A DNA stretch of 62,433 nucleotides from a virus, in IMG/VR virus record IMGVR_UViG_3300042562_001671, positions 1-62,433 of that record; one strand, 5' to 3'. Numbering within the stretch: the first letter of the stretch is position 1; each line of letters opens with the position of its first letter. Under the pieces are notes generated by a model. It had not been told where the DNA came from. It did no database searches and was given only the letters and a program-made list of their open reading frames with translations. Shown here one piece after another: positions 19,727-28,559 of this stretch. Position numbers and translations under genes: made by a program.

Positions 19727-21028
19727 ATGGGAAATTTAAAACCAATTGGTAGTGAAAAACTAACAGGGGACCAAAAATTAAAAAGAATTATGGAAATTGC
19801 TCGTTTCAATGAAGTAATTCCTAATCGTATAAACGAAAATGCAACATCAGAATATTCTATTAGTCTTGCAGATGGTAATAAATATGAAATTGTTAAAGAG
19901 AGACAAGGTTATATCATTAAGAAAACTATCTCAGAATCTGAAACAGATTATATGGAGCCAATGAAAAATAGAAAATACTATTCTTCATATTCACAAGCAT
20001 TCAAAAGATTAAACTTAGTTGCTGGTGAGTTAAATAGACTTAACGAAAATGAAGAAGGTTTGTCTTTATATGGTGAACAAAAAAAATTCACATTAAAAAC
20101 CCCAAAACCACAAATAGATGCTCCGGCACCGGCAGCGGTTCCTTCAGCACCACCAGCAGTCCCATCTCCGGAATTACCACCATCACCAATGGATGATATG
20201 GGTATTGAAGACGATATGGAAATGGATGACATGGGAATGGAAGACGATATGGAAATGGATGACATGGAAATGGATGATACTGAATCTGACGATTCAAATG
20301 AAACTGTTACTTTTAAATCTATTCAAAAATTAACAGGTAAATTGACTCAAAAAATTAGAACATTAGAGTCTCAAGAAGGTATGACTTCTGAGAATATCAA
20401 ATACGTTATCAATATGGTATTATCTTCGTTTGATTTAACTGAATTAACAGAAGAGGATAGAGAAGATATTTTATCTAAATTCGAAGACGAAACTGAAGAT
20501 TTAGGTGGAGACGATATGGATGGTGAAGACTTAACTGACGATAGTGAAGTTGAAGATATCCAAGCTGATATGGATGTTGCTGTTGAAGGTGATATGGGAG
20601 AAGGTTATGAGTACGACGATGTTAATGATGTTAATCCTGATGATTTTTATAATGATGAGGATTCGTACAAATATTCTAAATTCAAGAAAAAAGATTCAGA
20701 TTACGGAAACGGAGCTATCTTTGATAGTATTTTTGGAGAGTCTAAAGTAGATAAAGTATTATCAAAATATTTTGAAGTTTCTAAAAAAGAAATTGTTGAG
20801 AATAGACAAAAAACTGCGGAAAGAAAAACCAAAACAATTACTGAGGTTAGAAGACAAATGAAATCAGTTGTTAAATTAACTGAAACTATTGAACAAGAAT
20901 TAGCTTCTCAAAAATTTTTAGAAGAAAACTTAGGAGCAAAAATTATAGGGAAAACTAATAAAAATAATTTAGTTTTTGAAAATAAAGGAAAAGAAATTAA
21001 AATCACACCTGAAGGATTATTGTCATGA
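19727..21028 (+). CDS. Acidic virion-type protein, 433 aa
   Basis: The centre has an Ala/Pro linker (APAPAAVPSAPPAVPSPELP) and Met-Asp repeats (DDMEMDDMGMEDD). Two helical regions flank a second acidic stretch, and a coiled coil (IVENRQKTAERKTKTITEVRRQ) lies near the end. This makeup resembles scaffold or internal head proteins rather than an enzyme. It lies in the block before TerL, where T4 places neck and terminase small subunit genes, but I see no clear homology. Its stop overlaps the next start by four bases. Confidence 0.6.
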   Translation: MGNLKPIGSEKLTGDQKLKRIMEIARFNEVIPNRINENATSEYSISLADGNKYEIVKERQGYIIKKTISESETDYMEPMKNRKYYSSYSQAFKRLNLVAGELNRLNENEEGLSLYGEQKKFTLKTPKPQIDAPAPAAVPSAPPAVPSPELPPSPMDDMGIEDDMEMDDMGMEDDMEMDDMEMDDTESDDSNETVTFKSIQKLTGKLTQKIRTLESQEGMTSENIKYVINMVLSSFDLTELTEEDREDILSKFEDETEDLGGDDMDGEDLTDDSEVEDIQADMDVAVEGDMGEGYEYDDVNDVNPDDFYNDEDSYKYSKFKKKDSDYGNGAIFDSIFGESKVDKVLSKYFEVSKKEIVENRQKTAERKTKTITEVRRQMKSVVKLTETIEQELASQKFLEENLGAKIIGKTNKNNLVFENKGKEIKITPEGLLS

Positions 21029-21420
21029 GTTATTTGATTTACGTAAATGGTTTAGGTCCTAACTATAAAGGGGATAATCTTTACGAATTCGTATTCTCGG
21101 ACACTTTAGACGTGTGGGGTGAATCGTGGGATAATCGACCATCTAATGGATATCCTCAACCACCCGATTTAAAATATATTAAAAAAGTAGGAGTTTTGAG
21201 AGATACTGATGTAAAATTGGAATTGATTCAAAACTCCGATTTTTTTTCAGTGATGGATGCAATGGATGACATAATTGCATTAGCATGGGAAACTGATGAC
21301 GAAAACATTAAGAAAAGAATGGTATTTAGATTTGGAGTTCCGGAACAAGAAATAAAAGACAAACTATACGAAAGAGATTTGGTATTAGAATTTGAAAAGA
21401 AAGTTATTTATGAAAATTAA
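21025..21420 (+). CDS. Unknown 131-aa protein of head operon
   Basis: The protein starts MSYLIYVNGLGPNYKGDNLYEF and has a WGESWDNRPSNGYPQPP loop. No known domain. It overlaps both neighbours (ATGA at its start, 11 bases at its end), so it is part of the virion operon. A neck or head-completion role is a position-based guess. Confidence 0.6.
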   Translation: MSYLIYVNGLGPNYKGDNLYEFVFSDTLDVWGESWDNRPSNGYPQPPDLKYIKKVGVLRDTDVKLELIQNSDFFSVMDAMDDIIALAWETDDENIKKRMVFRFGVPEQEIKDKLYERDLVLEFEKKVIYEN

Positions 21421-22246
21421 TATTAAAGCATTAGAACTTATCGAAAAAGGGTTATCCTCAAAAACTGTTGGGAAATTAACAGAATCGCAAATTAATGTAT
21501 TACATAGTAAACTTGTTAATGAACAAGTAACCGAAGTTCCTGCTAAAAAAACTTATAAAGTAGGTCCATCAGGTGGTAAGGTTGGTAATTTAAATATTAC
21601 ACAAGACCCAAACACTAAAGAAGTTATGGTTACAGCAACAGAATCTGAAATGTCTGAAGATGATGATTTTGATTTAGACGCTGACCAAGCATATACAGGG
21701 CAACAAGGTTCTCATGACGAATATCAAGCGTCTGATGATGGGATGGACGATGACACTTCACCTGAAAATCACGATAGTAAAATGATTGGTATGTCCGAAG
21801 AGAAAAAGAAGTCTAAAAAAGATGAAGATAATCCATGGGCCATTTGTACATCACAATTAGGTAAAGAATTTGGTACTAGAGAAAGACACTTATGGAGTGC
21901 TAAAGAAAATAATAAATATGAGAGATGCGTTAAGGATGTAAAAAAATCTTTGAAAGAACAAAAAAATCCCGTATCTTTGTTCCTTGAGAATGAAATTATT
22001 AAAATTGTGGAAAGAAATTTACCACCAAAAATAACTAAAAAGGAACTTATGAATTATTTAAACGAGGCAGGTACTGAGACCGCACCGACGAGAACAAAAC
22101 CGACAACAAAACCTGGTACAAGACCAAATCATCCTGGTAAGAATCCAAATCCGGGAACTAATCCGGCACCGAAGGCTAATAGACCATCACCTGAGGAGTC
22201 TAAAGACAAAATTATGGATGTGATTATGCAAATCTTAGAAAAATAA
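21410..22246 (+). CDS. Virion-type protein with KLTES motif, 278 aa
   Basis: The N-terminal 50 residues include VGKLTESQINVLHSKLVNEQ, a variant of the leader helix seen at 11606 and 38919, but here inside the chain. An acidic region and a Pro/Thr/Asn-rich part (TRTKPTTKPGTRPNHPGKNP) follow, and a final helix (KDKIMDVIMQILEK). I chose the Met at 21410 over one six codons upstream because the upstream one is deeper in the previous gene. Function unknown. Confidence 0.6.
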   Translation: MKINIKALELIEKGLSSKTVGKLTESQINVLHSKLVNEQVTEVPAKKTYKVGPSGGKVGNLNITQDPNTKEVMVTATESEMSEDDDFDLDADQAYTGQQGSHDEYQASDDGMDDDTSPENHDSKMIGMSEEKKKSKKDEDNPWAICTSQLGKEFGTRERHLWSAKENNKYERCVKDVKKSLKEQKNPVSLFLENEIIKIVERNLPPKITKKELMNYLNEAGTETAPTRTKPTTKPGTRPNHPGKNPNPGTNPAPKANRPSPEESKDKIMDVIMQILEK

Positions 22247-22248
22247 TA

Positions 22249-23547
22249 ATGGCAAAGAAAATTAAAGAACAATTAGATTACGGGGATAGACCTGAAAGAA
22301 TGGACCCAAATTTGGAAAGAAAACTTGCAAGTCCTGAAGGTTTATATGCTCAGAATCCCGCAATGAAAAAGAAAGAGGGTGACGTTCAAAGATTAGTTAG
22401 TAATCGATTTCAAAAAGTTGCTGAAAAATTAAGTGATGTTACAGGTATTCAAAATTTAAGTTCTCAACAAACTCAAGGTATGATATACCAAGAGATGATG
22501 AGAAAATTACCTAACATCATGAGAATTGAGGCGGCACATAGGGATGAACTTGAAGAATTAGCAATTGAGGCGGCGTTAGAGGAATCTGAAGTACCTGTTG
22601 ATTGGTATAAAATTGAAGCTTATTTAAATAGAGAACCGATTGATACGTCTAACTTTAGAATGAAACCTGAAGAAGAGGATGATGAAGAGGAAGAAGATGA
22701 GGAAGAAGAAATGGAAATTCCGTCTTTTGATATTGAGGATTTAACTGAGGACGAAATTTTTGAATTAGAAAAACATAAAAGAAACATAATTAATGCAATT
22801 ATTCAGGGTGCTGCGAAAAAAGGTCATTATATTTTTCAAAAACCGGATATTAAAGCAAGACTTGACGAAATTGACCCATCTCTTTATGGTGATTACTTAG
22901 GTATTATGGCAATTAATGATTTCTTATACTTTAGTATGGAACAAATGATTGAAATGATGAGTCAAACAGGTCAAGGAATTGCGGGAAAAGTTGAATTAGA
23001 TGATAATGACGAAGAGGGTGAAGAAGGAGAAGAAGGAGAAGAAACTCCGGACACAGTGATAAAAGCGTTTGGTTTAATCTTCCCAATTTTATGTCATGAA
23101 ATAATCAAAGGATTAGAAGAGGCGAAAGGTAGACACGGATTACCTAAAGACCCTGAAATGGCTCAACGAGTTATGGGACAAACTGATACATTAAGTAATG
23201 AACCAATGCAGTTGAGAATAGGTCCGGAAATCGTGGAAAGAATAAGGTTTGCATTACCTGATAAAATGTACGAACCTGAGAACAAAGGTTTGATAAACTG
23301 GTTTCATACTTTGTTATACCAAATTGAAGCCCAAGAGTTTTTAGAAATTATCGGAAACGCAATCTCTGAAGATTCTTCAAAAGTGGCGAAAGCGACCTCA
23401 AAATTTGATGAAATTATGAGAGAGGCAATCAAAATTAAAGAAGAGTTTGAAGATTACAAAGAAGAAGAAGGGATTGATTCTGATGAAGACGAAGACGACG
23501 GATTAGATGATTTCTTGGGTAGTTTAGGTATATCGAGACCTAAATAA
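22249..23547 (+). CDS. Acidic virion-assembly protein, 432 aa
   Basis: It follows the previous stop by two bases. A helical domain (residues 40-140) is followed by a Glu run, a second helical domain (170-260), a second Glu/Gly run and a helical C-terminus with SDEDEDDGLDDF. No family is recognised. Its place immediately before TerL fits a terminase small subunit or head-tail connector, but no helix-turn-helix is evident. Confidence 0.55.
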   Translation: MAKKIKEQLDYGDRPERMDPNLERKLASPEGLYAQNPAMKKKEGDVQRLVSNRFQKVAEKLSDVTGIQNLSSQQTQGMIYQEMMRKLPNIMRIEAAHRDELEELAIEAALEESEVPVDWYKIEAYLNREPIDTSNFRMKPEEEDDEEEEDEEEEMEIPSFDIEDLTEDEIFELEKHKRNIINAIIQGAAKKGHYIFQKPDIKARLDEIDPSLYGDYLGIMAINDFLYFSMEQMIEMMSQTGQGIAGKVELDDNDEEGEEGEEGEETPDTVIKAFGLIFPILCHEIIKGLEEAKGRHGLPKDPEMAQRVMGQTDTLSNEPMQLRIGPEIVERIRFALPDKMYEPENKGLINWFHTLLYQIEAQEFLEIIGNAISEDSSKVAKATSKFDEIMREAIKIKEEFEDYKEEEGIDSDEDEDDGLDDFLGSLGISRPK

Positions 23548-23560
23548 CCAAAAATGACTT

Positions 23561-24781
23561 TTGAATAATAAAGAACAATTAATAATTGAGATAACGAAGT
23601 GCATGAGGAATACACCCTACGCACTTCGTACTTATTTACAGACATACGATAATACGGTATCAAAATACGTACCGTTAGATTTATTCCCCGACCAAGTATC
23701 CTTGATTGAGGATTACGATAAATACAATGAAAATATTGCCCTTAAGTACAGACAGGCAGGTGTATCTACTGTGACAGCTGCTTGGGCATCTAAAAAACTT
23801 GTATTTGCAAAAAAAACTAAGCCTGAAAAAATTCTAATCATCGCCAATAAATTGGATACGTCCATGGAGATGGCAAATAAAATTAGAAGTTTTACCGAAC
23901 AATGGCCTAGTTGGGTTGGAGTAGGTTTTTCAAACGAAAAAAATGCACAACGACATTTTAAACTAACAAATGGGTGTGAGGTAAAAGCAGTTGCGACATC
24001 TCGAGATGCATTGAGGGGTTATACCCCAACTATTCTTATCTTTGATGAGGCGGCGTTTATTGAGGCTGACGGAGATTTTTGGTCAGCGTGTATGGCATCC
24101 CTATCTACCGGGGGTAAAGTAATTGTAGTTTCCACACCAAATGGTTATGATGCAATTTATTATGAAATTTATGACCAGTCACTTAGAAACATGAATGACT
24201 TTAAAATTTCTGAAATGTTTTGGTACCGTGACCCTCGATATACAAAAGATTTGTATATGGTTAAAACACACGATTTAGTTCACTTTTTATTAAATAGGGA
24301 AGAATATAACCTTGATGAGGTCATTATTGACTTATCAATGACTAATCCATTTGAAAGAGACCATTCAATTGTAACCAAATATATTGAAGATGGGTACAAG
24401 CCATGTTCTGCTTGGTTTGAAGGAATGGTAAAAAAATTAAAATATGATAGACGTAAGGTTGCTCAAGAGTTAGAATGTAACTTCTTAGGTTCCGGAGATA
24501 ACGTATTTGATTCTGATTTGATGCAAGACATTGCCAAAAATCAAGTTAAAGAACCAATGGCTAAAATGATGGGTGGTGGATTATGGATATGGAAAGAACC
24601 GGAAAATGGACATAAATATGTTATGGGTTGTGATGTATCTCGTGGTGATTCTGAAGATTTTTCAAGTGTTGAGATTATTGATTTTGATACTAGAGAACAG
24701 GTGTTAGAATATGTTGGAAAAGTTCCTCCGGACATTTTAGCGGAGATTGCATATAAGTGGGGTACTATGTATAGTGCTTAG
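23561..24781 (+). CDS. terL: Terminase large subunit, N-terminal part (ATPase and first nuclease motif), ends at in-frame TAG
   Basis: T4 gp17-like packaging motor. RQAGVST stands in the Walker A place, lacking the usual Lys after Gly. ILIFDEAAF is Walker B, and VIVVSTPNG the coupling motif. VMGCDVSRGDSEDFSS at about residues 355-370 gives the first nuclease Asp. Translation stops at TAG (24779-24781) after MYSA, although the same frame continues with CVVDITGG. The ORF opens at a TTG; the first ATG is at 23600. If read through, the whole protein would be about 586 aa, close to T4 gp17 (610). Confidence 0.85.
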   Translation: MNNKEQLIIEITKCMRNTPYALRTYLQTYDNTVSKYVPLDLFPDQVSLIEDYDKYNENIALKYRQAGVSTVTAAWASKKLVFAKKTKPEKILIIANKLDTSMEMANKIRSFTEQWPSWVGVGFSNEKNAQRHFKLTNGCEVKAVATSRDALRGYTPTILIFDEAAFIEADGDFWSACMASLSTGGKVIVVSTPNGYDAIYYEIYDQSLRNMNDFKISEMFWYRDPRYTKDLYMVKTHDLVHFLLNREEYNLDEVIIDLSMTNPFERDHSIVTKYIEDGYKPCSAWFEGMVKKLKYDRRKVAQELECNFLGSGDNVFDSDLMQDIAKNQVKEPMAKMMGGGLWIWKEPENGHKYVMGCDVSRGDSEDFSSVEIIDFDTREQVLEYVGKVPPDILAEIAYKWGTMYSA

Positions 24782-24787
24782 TGTGTT

Positions 24788-25321
24788 GTGGATATTACAG
24801 GTGGTATGGGAGTTTCAACAGCAAGAAAACTACAAGAAATGAACTATCAGGGTGGATTATATGTTGATGGTGTTGATACAACCAATAAGTGGAAGTATGA
24901 CCCAAAAATAAATGAAAAAATCCCGGGAATTAACTTTAATTCAAAAAGAGTTCAGATTATTGCAGCGTTTGAAGAAGCGATGAGACATAAGTTTAGAATT
25001 TATTCAAGTCGTCTTTATAACGAAATGAATACGTTTGTTTACATTAATGGACGACCTGACCATCAAAAAATGCATCATGATGACTGTATTATGAGTATTG
25101 CGATGGCAATATATGTTGCGGAAAAATCATTCCAATCATTAGAAAAAGTTACCAACCATACCAGAGCAATGTTAAATTCTTGGTCTACTGCGGTAAATGA
25201 AAATAAAAACTCATCTGAGTTTTTTAATCCAATGGTACCTCAAATGGGTAGACAACATCCAATAAACCAAGGAGCCACTAGGGAAGATTACCAAAAATAT
25301 GGGTGGTTATTTGGTGGGTAA
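24788..25321 (+). CDS. terL: Terminase large subunit, C-terminal nuclease part
   Basis: Same frame as the upstream part, separated only by TAG-TGT-GTT. VVDITGGMGVSTARKL carries the second acidic nuclease residue and MHHDDCIMSIAMA the third, so the nuclease site is split across the stop. A GTG at 24788 could restart translation to give 177 aa. The alternatives are readthrough, a real knockout in this genome or a sequence error. The rest of the part is intact, which suggests recent or tolerated interruption. Confidence 0.8.
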   Translation: MDITGGMGVSTARKLQEMNYQGGLYVDGVDTTNKWKYDPKINEKIPGINFNSKRVQIIAAFEEAMRHKFRIYSSRLYNEMNTFVYINGRPDHQKMHHDDCIMSIAMAIYVAEKSFQSLEKVTNHTRAMLNSWSTAVNENKNSSEFFNPMVPQMGRQHPINQGATREDYQKYGWLFGG

Positions 25322-25324
25322 TAC

Positions 25325-25332
25325 TATTTATA
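25325..25332 (+). promoter_or_regulatory. Late-type box TATTTATA
   Basis: It lies in the 39-base gap between terL and the portal gene, 28 bases before the portal ATG. Confidence 0.5.
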
Positions 25333-25360
25333 TTACTGAGGAAACAAGTAAATTTATATC

Positions 25361-27223
25361 ATGAGTGAACAACAAAATAATATGACGGTATGGCAGAGAT
25401 TGTCCCAAACATTTGGGCCAAATTCTTTATTAAATCAAGATTATCCAACTTTTAAGTTTGATAAGAAGGAGTTATTACGTACCAAAAGTAAGGAAGAATA
25501 CGAAAAAGAGAAGTTACAGGCACAACAAACCTTTTACTTAACAAACCAATGGGCGAAAGTTGAGAATAATTTATATTCACAAGCAATCTATTACGAACCA
25601 TCAAGATTATCTGCACAATATGATTACGAGTCAATGGAGTATACTCCTGAGATTTCGGCTGCATTAGATATCTACGCGGAAGAATCAACAACAACAAATG
25701 AAGATGGTTTTATTTTACAAATTTATTCTGAATCAAAAAGAATAAAAGGAGTATTAGCAGATTTATTTAATAACTCACTTGATATTAACACTAACTTACC
25801 AATGTGGACAAGAAACACTTGTAAGTATGGTGATAACTTTATTTATTTAAAATTAGACCCTGAAAAGGGTATTGTTGGTGTACAACAATTACCTACCATT
25901 GAAATTGAACGTCATGAAGTAGGTGTTAGTGCAAAAATCTCAACAGATATTACTAAGGAAATGGATAAAGATAAAAAATCACTTCATTTTACTTGGAAGA
26001 ATAAAAACATGGAATTTCAATCATGGGAGATTGGTCACTTTAGATTATTAGGGGACGACCGAAAACTTCCTTATGGTACGTCTATGTTAGAAAAAGCAAG
26101 ACGTATTTGGAAACAATTATTATTATCTGAGGATGCGATGTTGATTTATCGTACATCAAGAGCACCTGAGAGAAGAATGTTTAAAGTATTCGTAGGTAAT
26201 ATGAACGATGATGATGTTGAGGCGTATGTACAACGTGTTGCGAACAAATTCAAAAGAGAACAAGTAGTTGATAATAAAACAGGTAACGTAGATATGAGGT
26301 TTAATCAAATGGCGGTTGACCAAGATTACTTTATTCCTGTGAGAGACCCATCAGCACCGGACCCTATTACAACATTACCGGGAGCAACAAACCTTTCTGA
26401 GATTGCGGATATTGAATACATCCAAAAGAAATTATTAACCGCTCTTCGTGTTCCTAAGGCGTTCTTAGGATTTGAAGAAGTAGTTGGAGATGGTAAAAAT
26501 TTATCATTACAAGATATTCGTTTTGCGAGAACTATTAATCGAATCCAAAAAAGTATGGTTGCGGAATTAAATAAAATCGCGATTGTACATTTATTTTTAC
26601 TTGGGTTTGAAGATGAATTAGATAATTTTACATTAGGATTATCAAACCCTTCAACACAAGCCGATTTATTAAAAATTGATGTTTGGAAAGAAAAAGTGTT
26701 ATTGTATAAAGATTTAGTATCTGACCCAGGAAATGGTATTCAAGCAACATCATCTACTTGGGCTAAGAAACATATATTTGGATGGTCTGACGAAGAGGTT
26801 CGTTTAGATTTACAACAACAAAGAATTGAAAGAGCAGTTGGTGAAGAACTTAAAGCAACTGCGACTGTTATAACTAAAACAGGTTTATTTGATAATATTG
26901 ATAAACTTTATGGTAATACTTCAGGAGGAACTGCGTCTGCAACTGCTACTGAAACATCAGAACCGGAGACATCATTTGGTGGAGGTGGATTTGAAACCGC
27001 TGATTTAGGTGGAGGAGAAGAATTACCGCCAGCGGGTGAGGAAACTGTTGCACCACCACCGGCGGGAGGTGAGGCTGAAATAACTCCGGAATCACGAATG
27101 AATAACTTAAATATGTTAGTTGAAAATAACCTAATTGATGGTGCTCAAATGATTAATTTAGGTCATGGTCAAGATTCTTTAGGAGAAATTTCAAAAGAAT
27201 TGGATAAGTTACTAAATTCCTAA
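25361..27223 (+). CDS. Portal protein (T4 gp20-like)
   Basis: A 620-aa protein. YEPSRLSAQYDYESMEYTPEISAALDIYAEE, GDNFIYLKLD, GTSMLEKARRIWKQL and the RRMFKVFVGNM-to-VRDPS region follow the T4 portal pattern. FLGFEEVVGDGKNLSLQDIRFARTI is also typical. It forms the dodecameric ring through which DNA enters the head. A Gly/Pro/Glu-rich stretch (about 545-590) near the end is an extension beyond T4 gp20 (524 aa). It follows terL and precedes the protease, as in T4. Confidence 0.92.
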   Translation: MSEQQNNMTVWQRLSQTFGPNSLLNQDYPTFKFDKKELLRTKSKEEYEKEKLQAQQTFYLTNQWAKVENNLYSQAIYYEPSRLSAQYDYESMEYTPEISAALDIYAEESTTTNEDGFILQIYSESKRIKGVLADLFNNSLDINTNLPMWTRNTCKYGDNFIYLKLDPEKGIVGVQQLPTIEIERHEVGVSAKISTDITKEMDKDKKSLHFTWKNKNMEFQSWEIGHFRLLGDDRKLPYGTSMLEKARRIWKQLLLSEDAMLIYRTSRAPERRMFKVFVGNMNDDDVEAYVQRVANKFKREQVVDNKTGNVDMRFNQMAVDQDYFIPVRDPSAPDPITTLPGATNLSEIADIEYIQKKLLTALRVPKAFLGFEEVVGDGKNLSLQDIRFARTINRIQKSMVAELNKIAIVHLFLLGFEDELDNFTLGLSNPSTQADLLKIDVWKEKVLLYKDLVSDPGNGIQATSSTWAKKHIFGWSDEEVRLDLQQQRIERAVGEELKATATVITKTGLFDNIDKLYGNTSGGTASATATETSEPETSFGGGGFETADLGGGEELPPAGEETVAPPPAGGEAEITPESRMNNLNMLVENNLIDGAQMINLGHGQDSLGEISKELDKLLNS

Positions 27224-27231
27224 TATTTATT
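27224..27231 (+). promoter_or_regulatory. Late-type box TATTTATT
   Basis: It follows the portal stop codon and lies 17 bases before the ATG at 27249. Confidence 0.45.
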
Positions 27232-27248
27232 TAATAAAATTAAGTGTA

Positions 27249-27947
27249 ATGACCTTCGGAAACCTAAAATCCATAATCGAAAAAAATCTACTTGAGTCAT
27301 ATAGTGACGAGAAAGATTTCAAAAAATCTTTAAGAGAGTTCAAACATAATGTTCTGAACAATAAATCTATGTCAAAGGCTTATGCATTATATGACCAATT
27401 AAGTACGCCTCAAGGTTTATCTGAACAGGATGCTAAAGAATTTTTAGAAGAAGGAATTAGTTTATTACATAAAATTTTACCAACAATAAAATCACCAAAA
27501 AGTCTATCAGAAACAATTAAAAATAATTATTCTGATTTAGATGTATTGGCGTATTCGAACAAATTAAATTTACTTGAAAGAGTAAACGCTAAGAAGAACA
27601 TAATTAAAGTTTTAACTACTAAAAAAGAAACGGTTAAAGAATCAATTAATATTCCAATTAAATCGATGGTTAGTATTGCCAACCAAACATTAAGAGGATA
27701 TATTGAAAACTTAGATGAAAACTCTAAAAAAGAATTTTTTCAATTAATATCTGAAGACACTAAAACTCTTGAAACTAAATTTGAGACTTTACGTGAGAAT
27801 ACAATCACAAAACTTAAAGGGATGTTAGATACTGAACAAGAATCTGAAATAAAAACAAAAATTTCTGAAACTATCGATAGATTAAAAGATGAAAAGTTTG
27901 ACCAAATGAATTTTTTAAAACTTAAAAATTTAGAAGAATCTATTTAA
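27249..27947 (+). CDS. Helical head protein, 232 aa, between portal and protease
   Basis: It is almost wholly helical and Lys/Glu-rich (LREFKHNVLNNKSMSKAYALYDQL; TKISETIDRLKDEKFDQMNFL). It stands where T4 has gp67 and gp68, the prohead core proteins, and may be their counterpart; no sequence match is claimed. The leader MTFGNLKSIIEKNLLES is a helix of the type seen on other candidate internal proteins. It ends at a terminator. Confidence 0.6.
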   Translation: MTFGNLKSIIEKNLLESYSDEKDFKKSLREFKHNVLNNKSMSKAYALYDQLSTPQGLSEQDAKEFLEEGISLLHKILPTIKSPKSLSETIKNNYSDLDVLAYSNKLNLLERVNAKKNIIKVLTTKKETVKESINIPIKSMVSIANQTLRGYIENLDENSKKEFFQLISEDTKTLETKFETLRENTITKLKGMLDTEQESEIKTKISETIDRLKDEKFDQMNFLKLKNLEESI

Positions 27948-27973
27948 TTTAACATATTACATTATAATTCAAT

Positions 27974-28015
27974 AAGTGTTTTTGCTATTCAAACGGTAAA
28001 AACACTTTTTTTTTT
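27974..28015 (+). terminator. Terminator after 27249 gene
   Basis: AAGTGTTTTT pairs with TAAAAACACTT, followed by ten T residues. It overlaps the following TTGACAT promoter box. Confidence 0.75.
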
Positions 28016-28045
28016 GACATACACAATAATTTCAATTATATTTTT
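28013..28045 (+). promoter_or_regulatory. Promoter, TTGACAT with TATATTTTTATT
   Basis: TTGACAT is followed after about 17 bases by TATATTTTTATT, resembling the 1710 and 4966 promoters. It precedes the gene at 28082. Confidence 0.45.
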
Positions 28046-28081
28046 ATTATAACCAATAAACATTTATAATGAAAAACATTA

Positions 28082-28522
28082 ATGAAAAAAGGAAAAAGTG
28101 TAAAATTAAATTTATACAATCCAATTAAATCGGTCTATGGTACCGTAGATTCAAAAAACTTAAAATCAGTTTACATAAACATTCAATCATGGGTAACCCC
28201 AAAAGAAGAATACGATAATTGGAATCGAGTTGTTTCCAATTTAAGTCGAGAGATTAAACATTCTGTTTATAAATCCATTAACACCAATTTATTCCAAAAT
28301 AAAAGTATTGTGGATTTAGATTTAAGGACCAGTGGAATATCTCACGGTAAAAAATCATTCTTTAATTTAGAAATAAATCTATACACGACAAATGAATTAG
28401 ATTTTAAATCCATAGAAATTAAAGACTCCGTAAAAAATATAGTCCAATCTATCTATGATAATAACATCACAACAAACAAATATTTTGAATTTTCAACCAC
28501 AAAAAAAGAGGTTATCTTGTAA
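28082..28522 (+). CDS. Unknown 146-aa protein between head genes
   Basis: The protein starts MKKGKSVKLNLYNPIKSVYG and ends FSTTKKEVIL. Its mixed strand/helix pattern (VYINIQSWVTPKEEYDNW; FFNLEINLYTTNELDF) does not match a family I know. It has its own terminator upstream and a TTGACA-type promoter, so it may be expressed separately from the head operon. Its insertion between gp67-like and protease genes suggests an added gene. Confidence 0.55.
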   Translation: MKKGKSVKLNLYNPIKSVYGTVDSKNLKSVYINIQSWVTPKEEYDNWNRVVSNLSREIKHSVYKSINTNLFQNKSIVDLDLRTSGISHGKKSFFNLEINLYTTNELDFKSIEIKDSVKNIVQSIYDNNITTNKYFEFSTTKKEVIL

Positions 28523-28538
28523 AGTATCATAATTGATA

Positions 28539-28546
28539 TATTTATC
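28539..28546 (+). promoter_or_regulatory. Late-type box TATTTATC
   Basis: It lies 13 bases before the protease ATG at 28560. Confidence 0.45.
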
Positions 28547-28559
28547 TTAAAAAGAATTA

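Noticed and set aside
21967-21982. GTATCTTTG promoter box inside the 21410 gene
   Set aside because: There is no -33 box at the right distance and no gene start after it.
23561-25321. Intein or intron in terL
   Set aside because: There is no inserted sequence. The protein is continuous on both sides of the TAG.
19727-25321. Tail sheath and tail tube genes between terL and portal as in T4
   Set aside because: None is present; the portal follows terL after 39 bases, so these genes must lie outside the window if the phage has a contractile tail.
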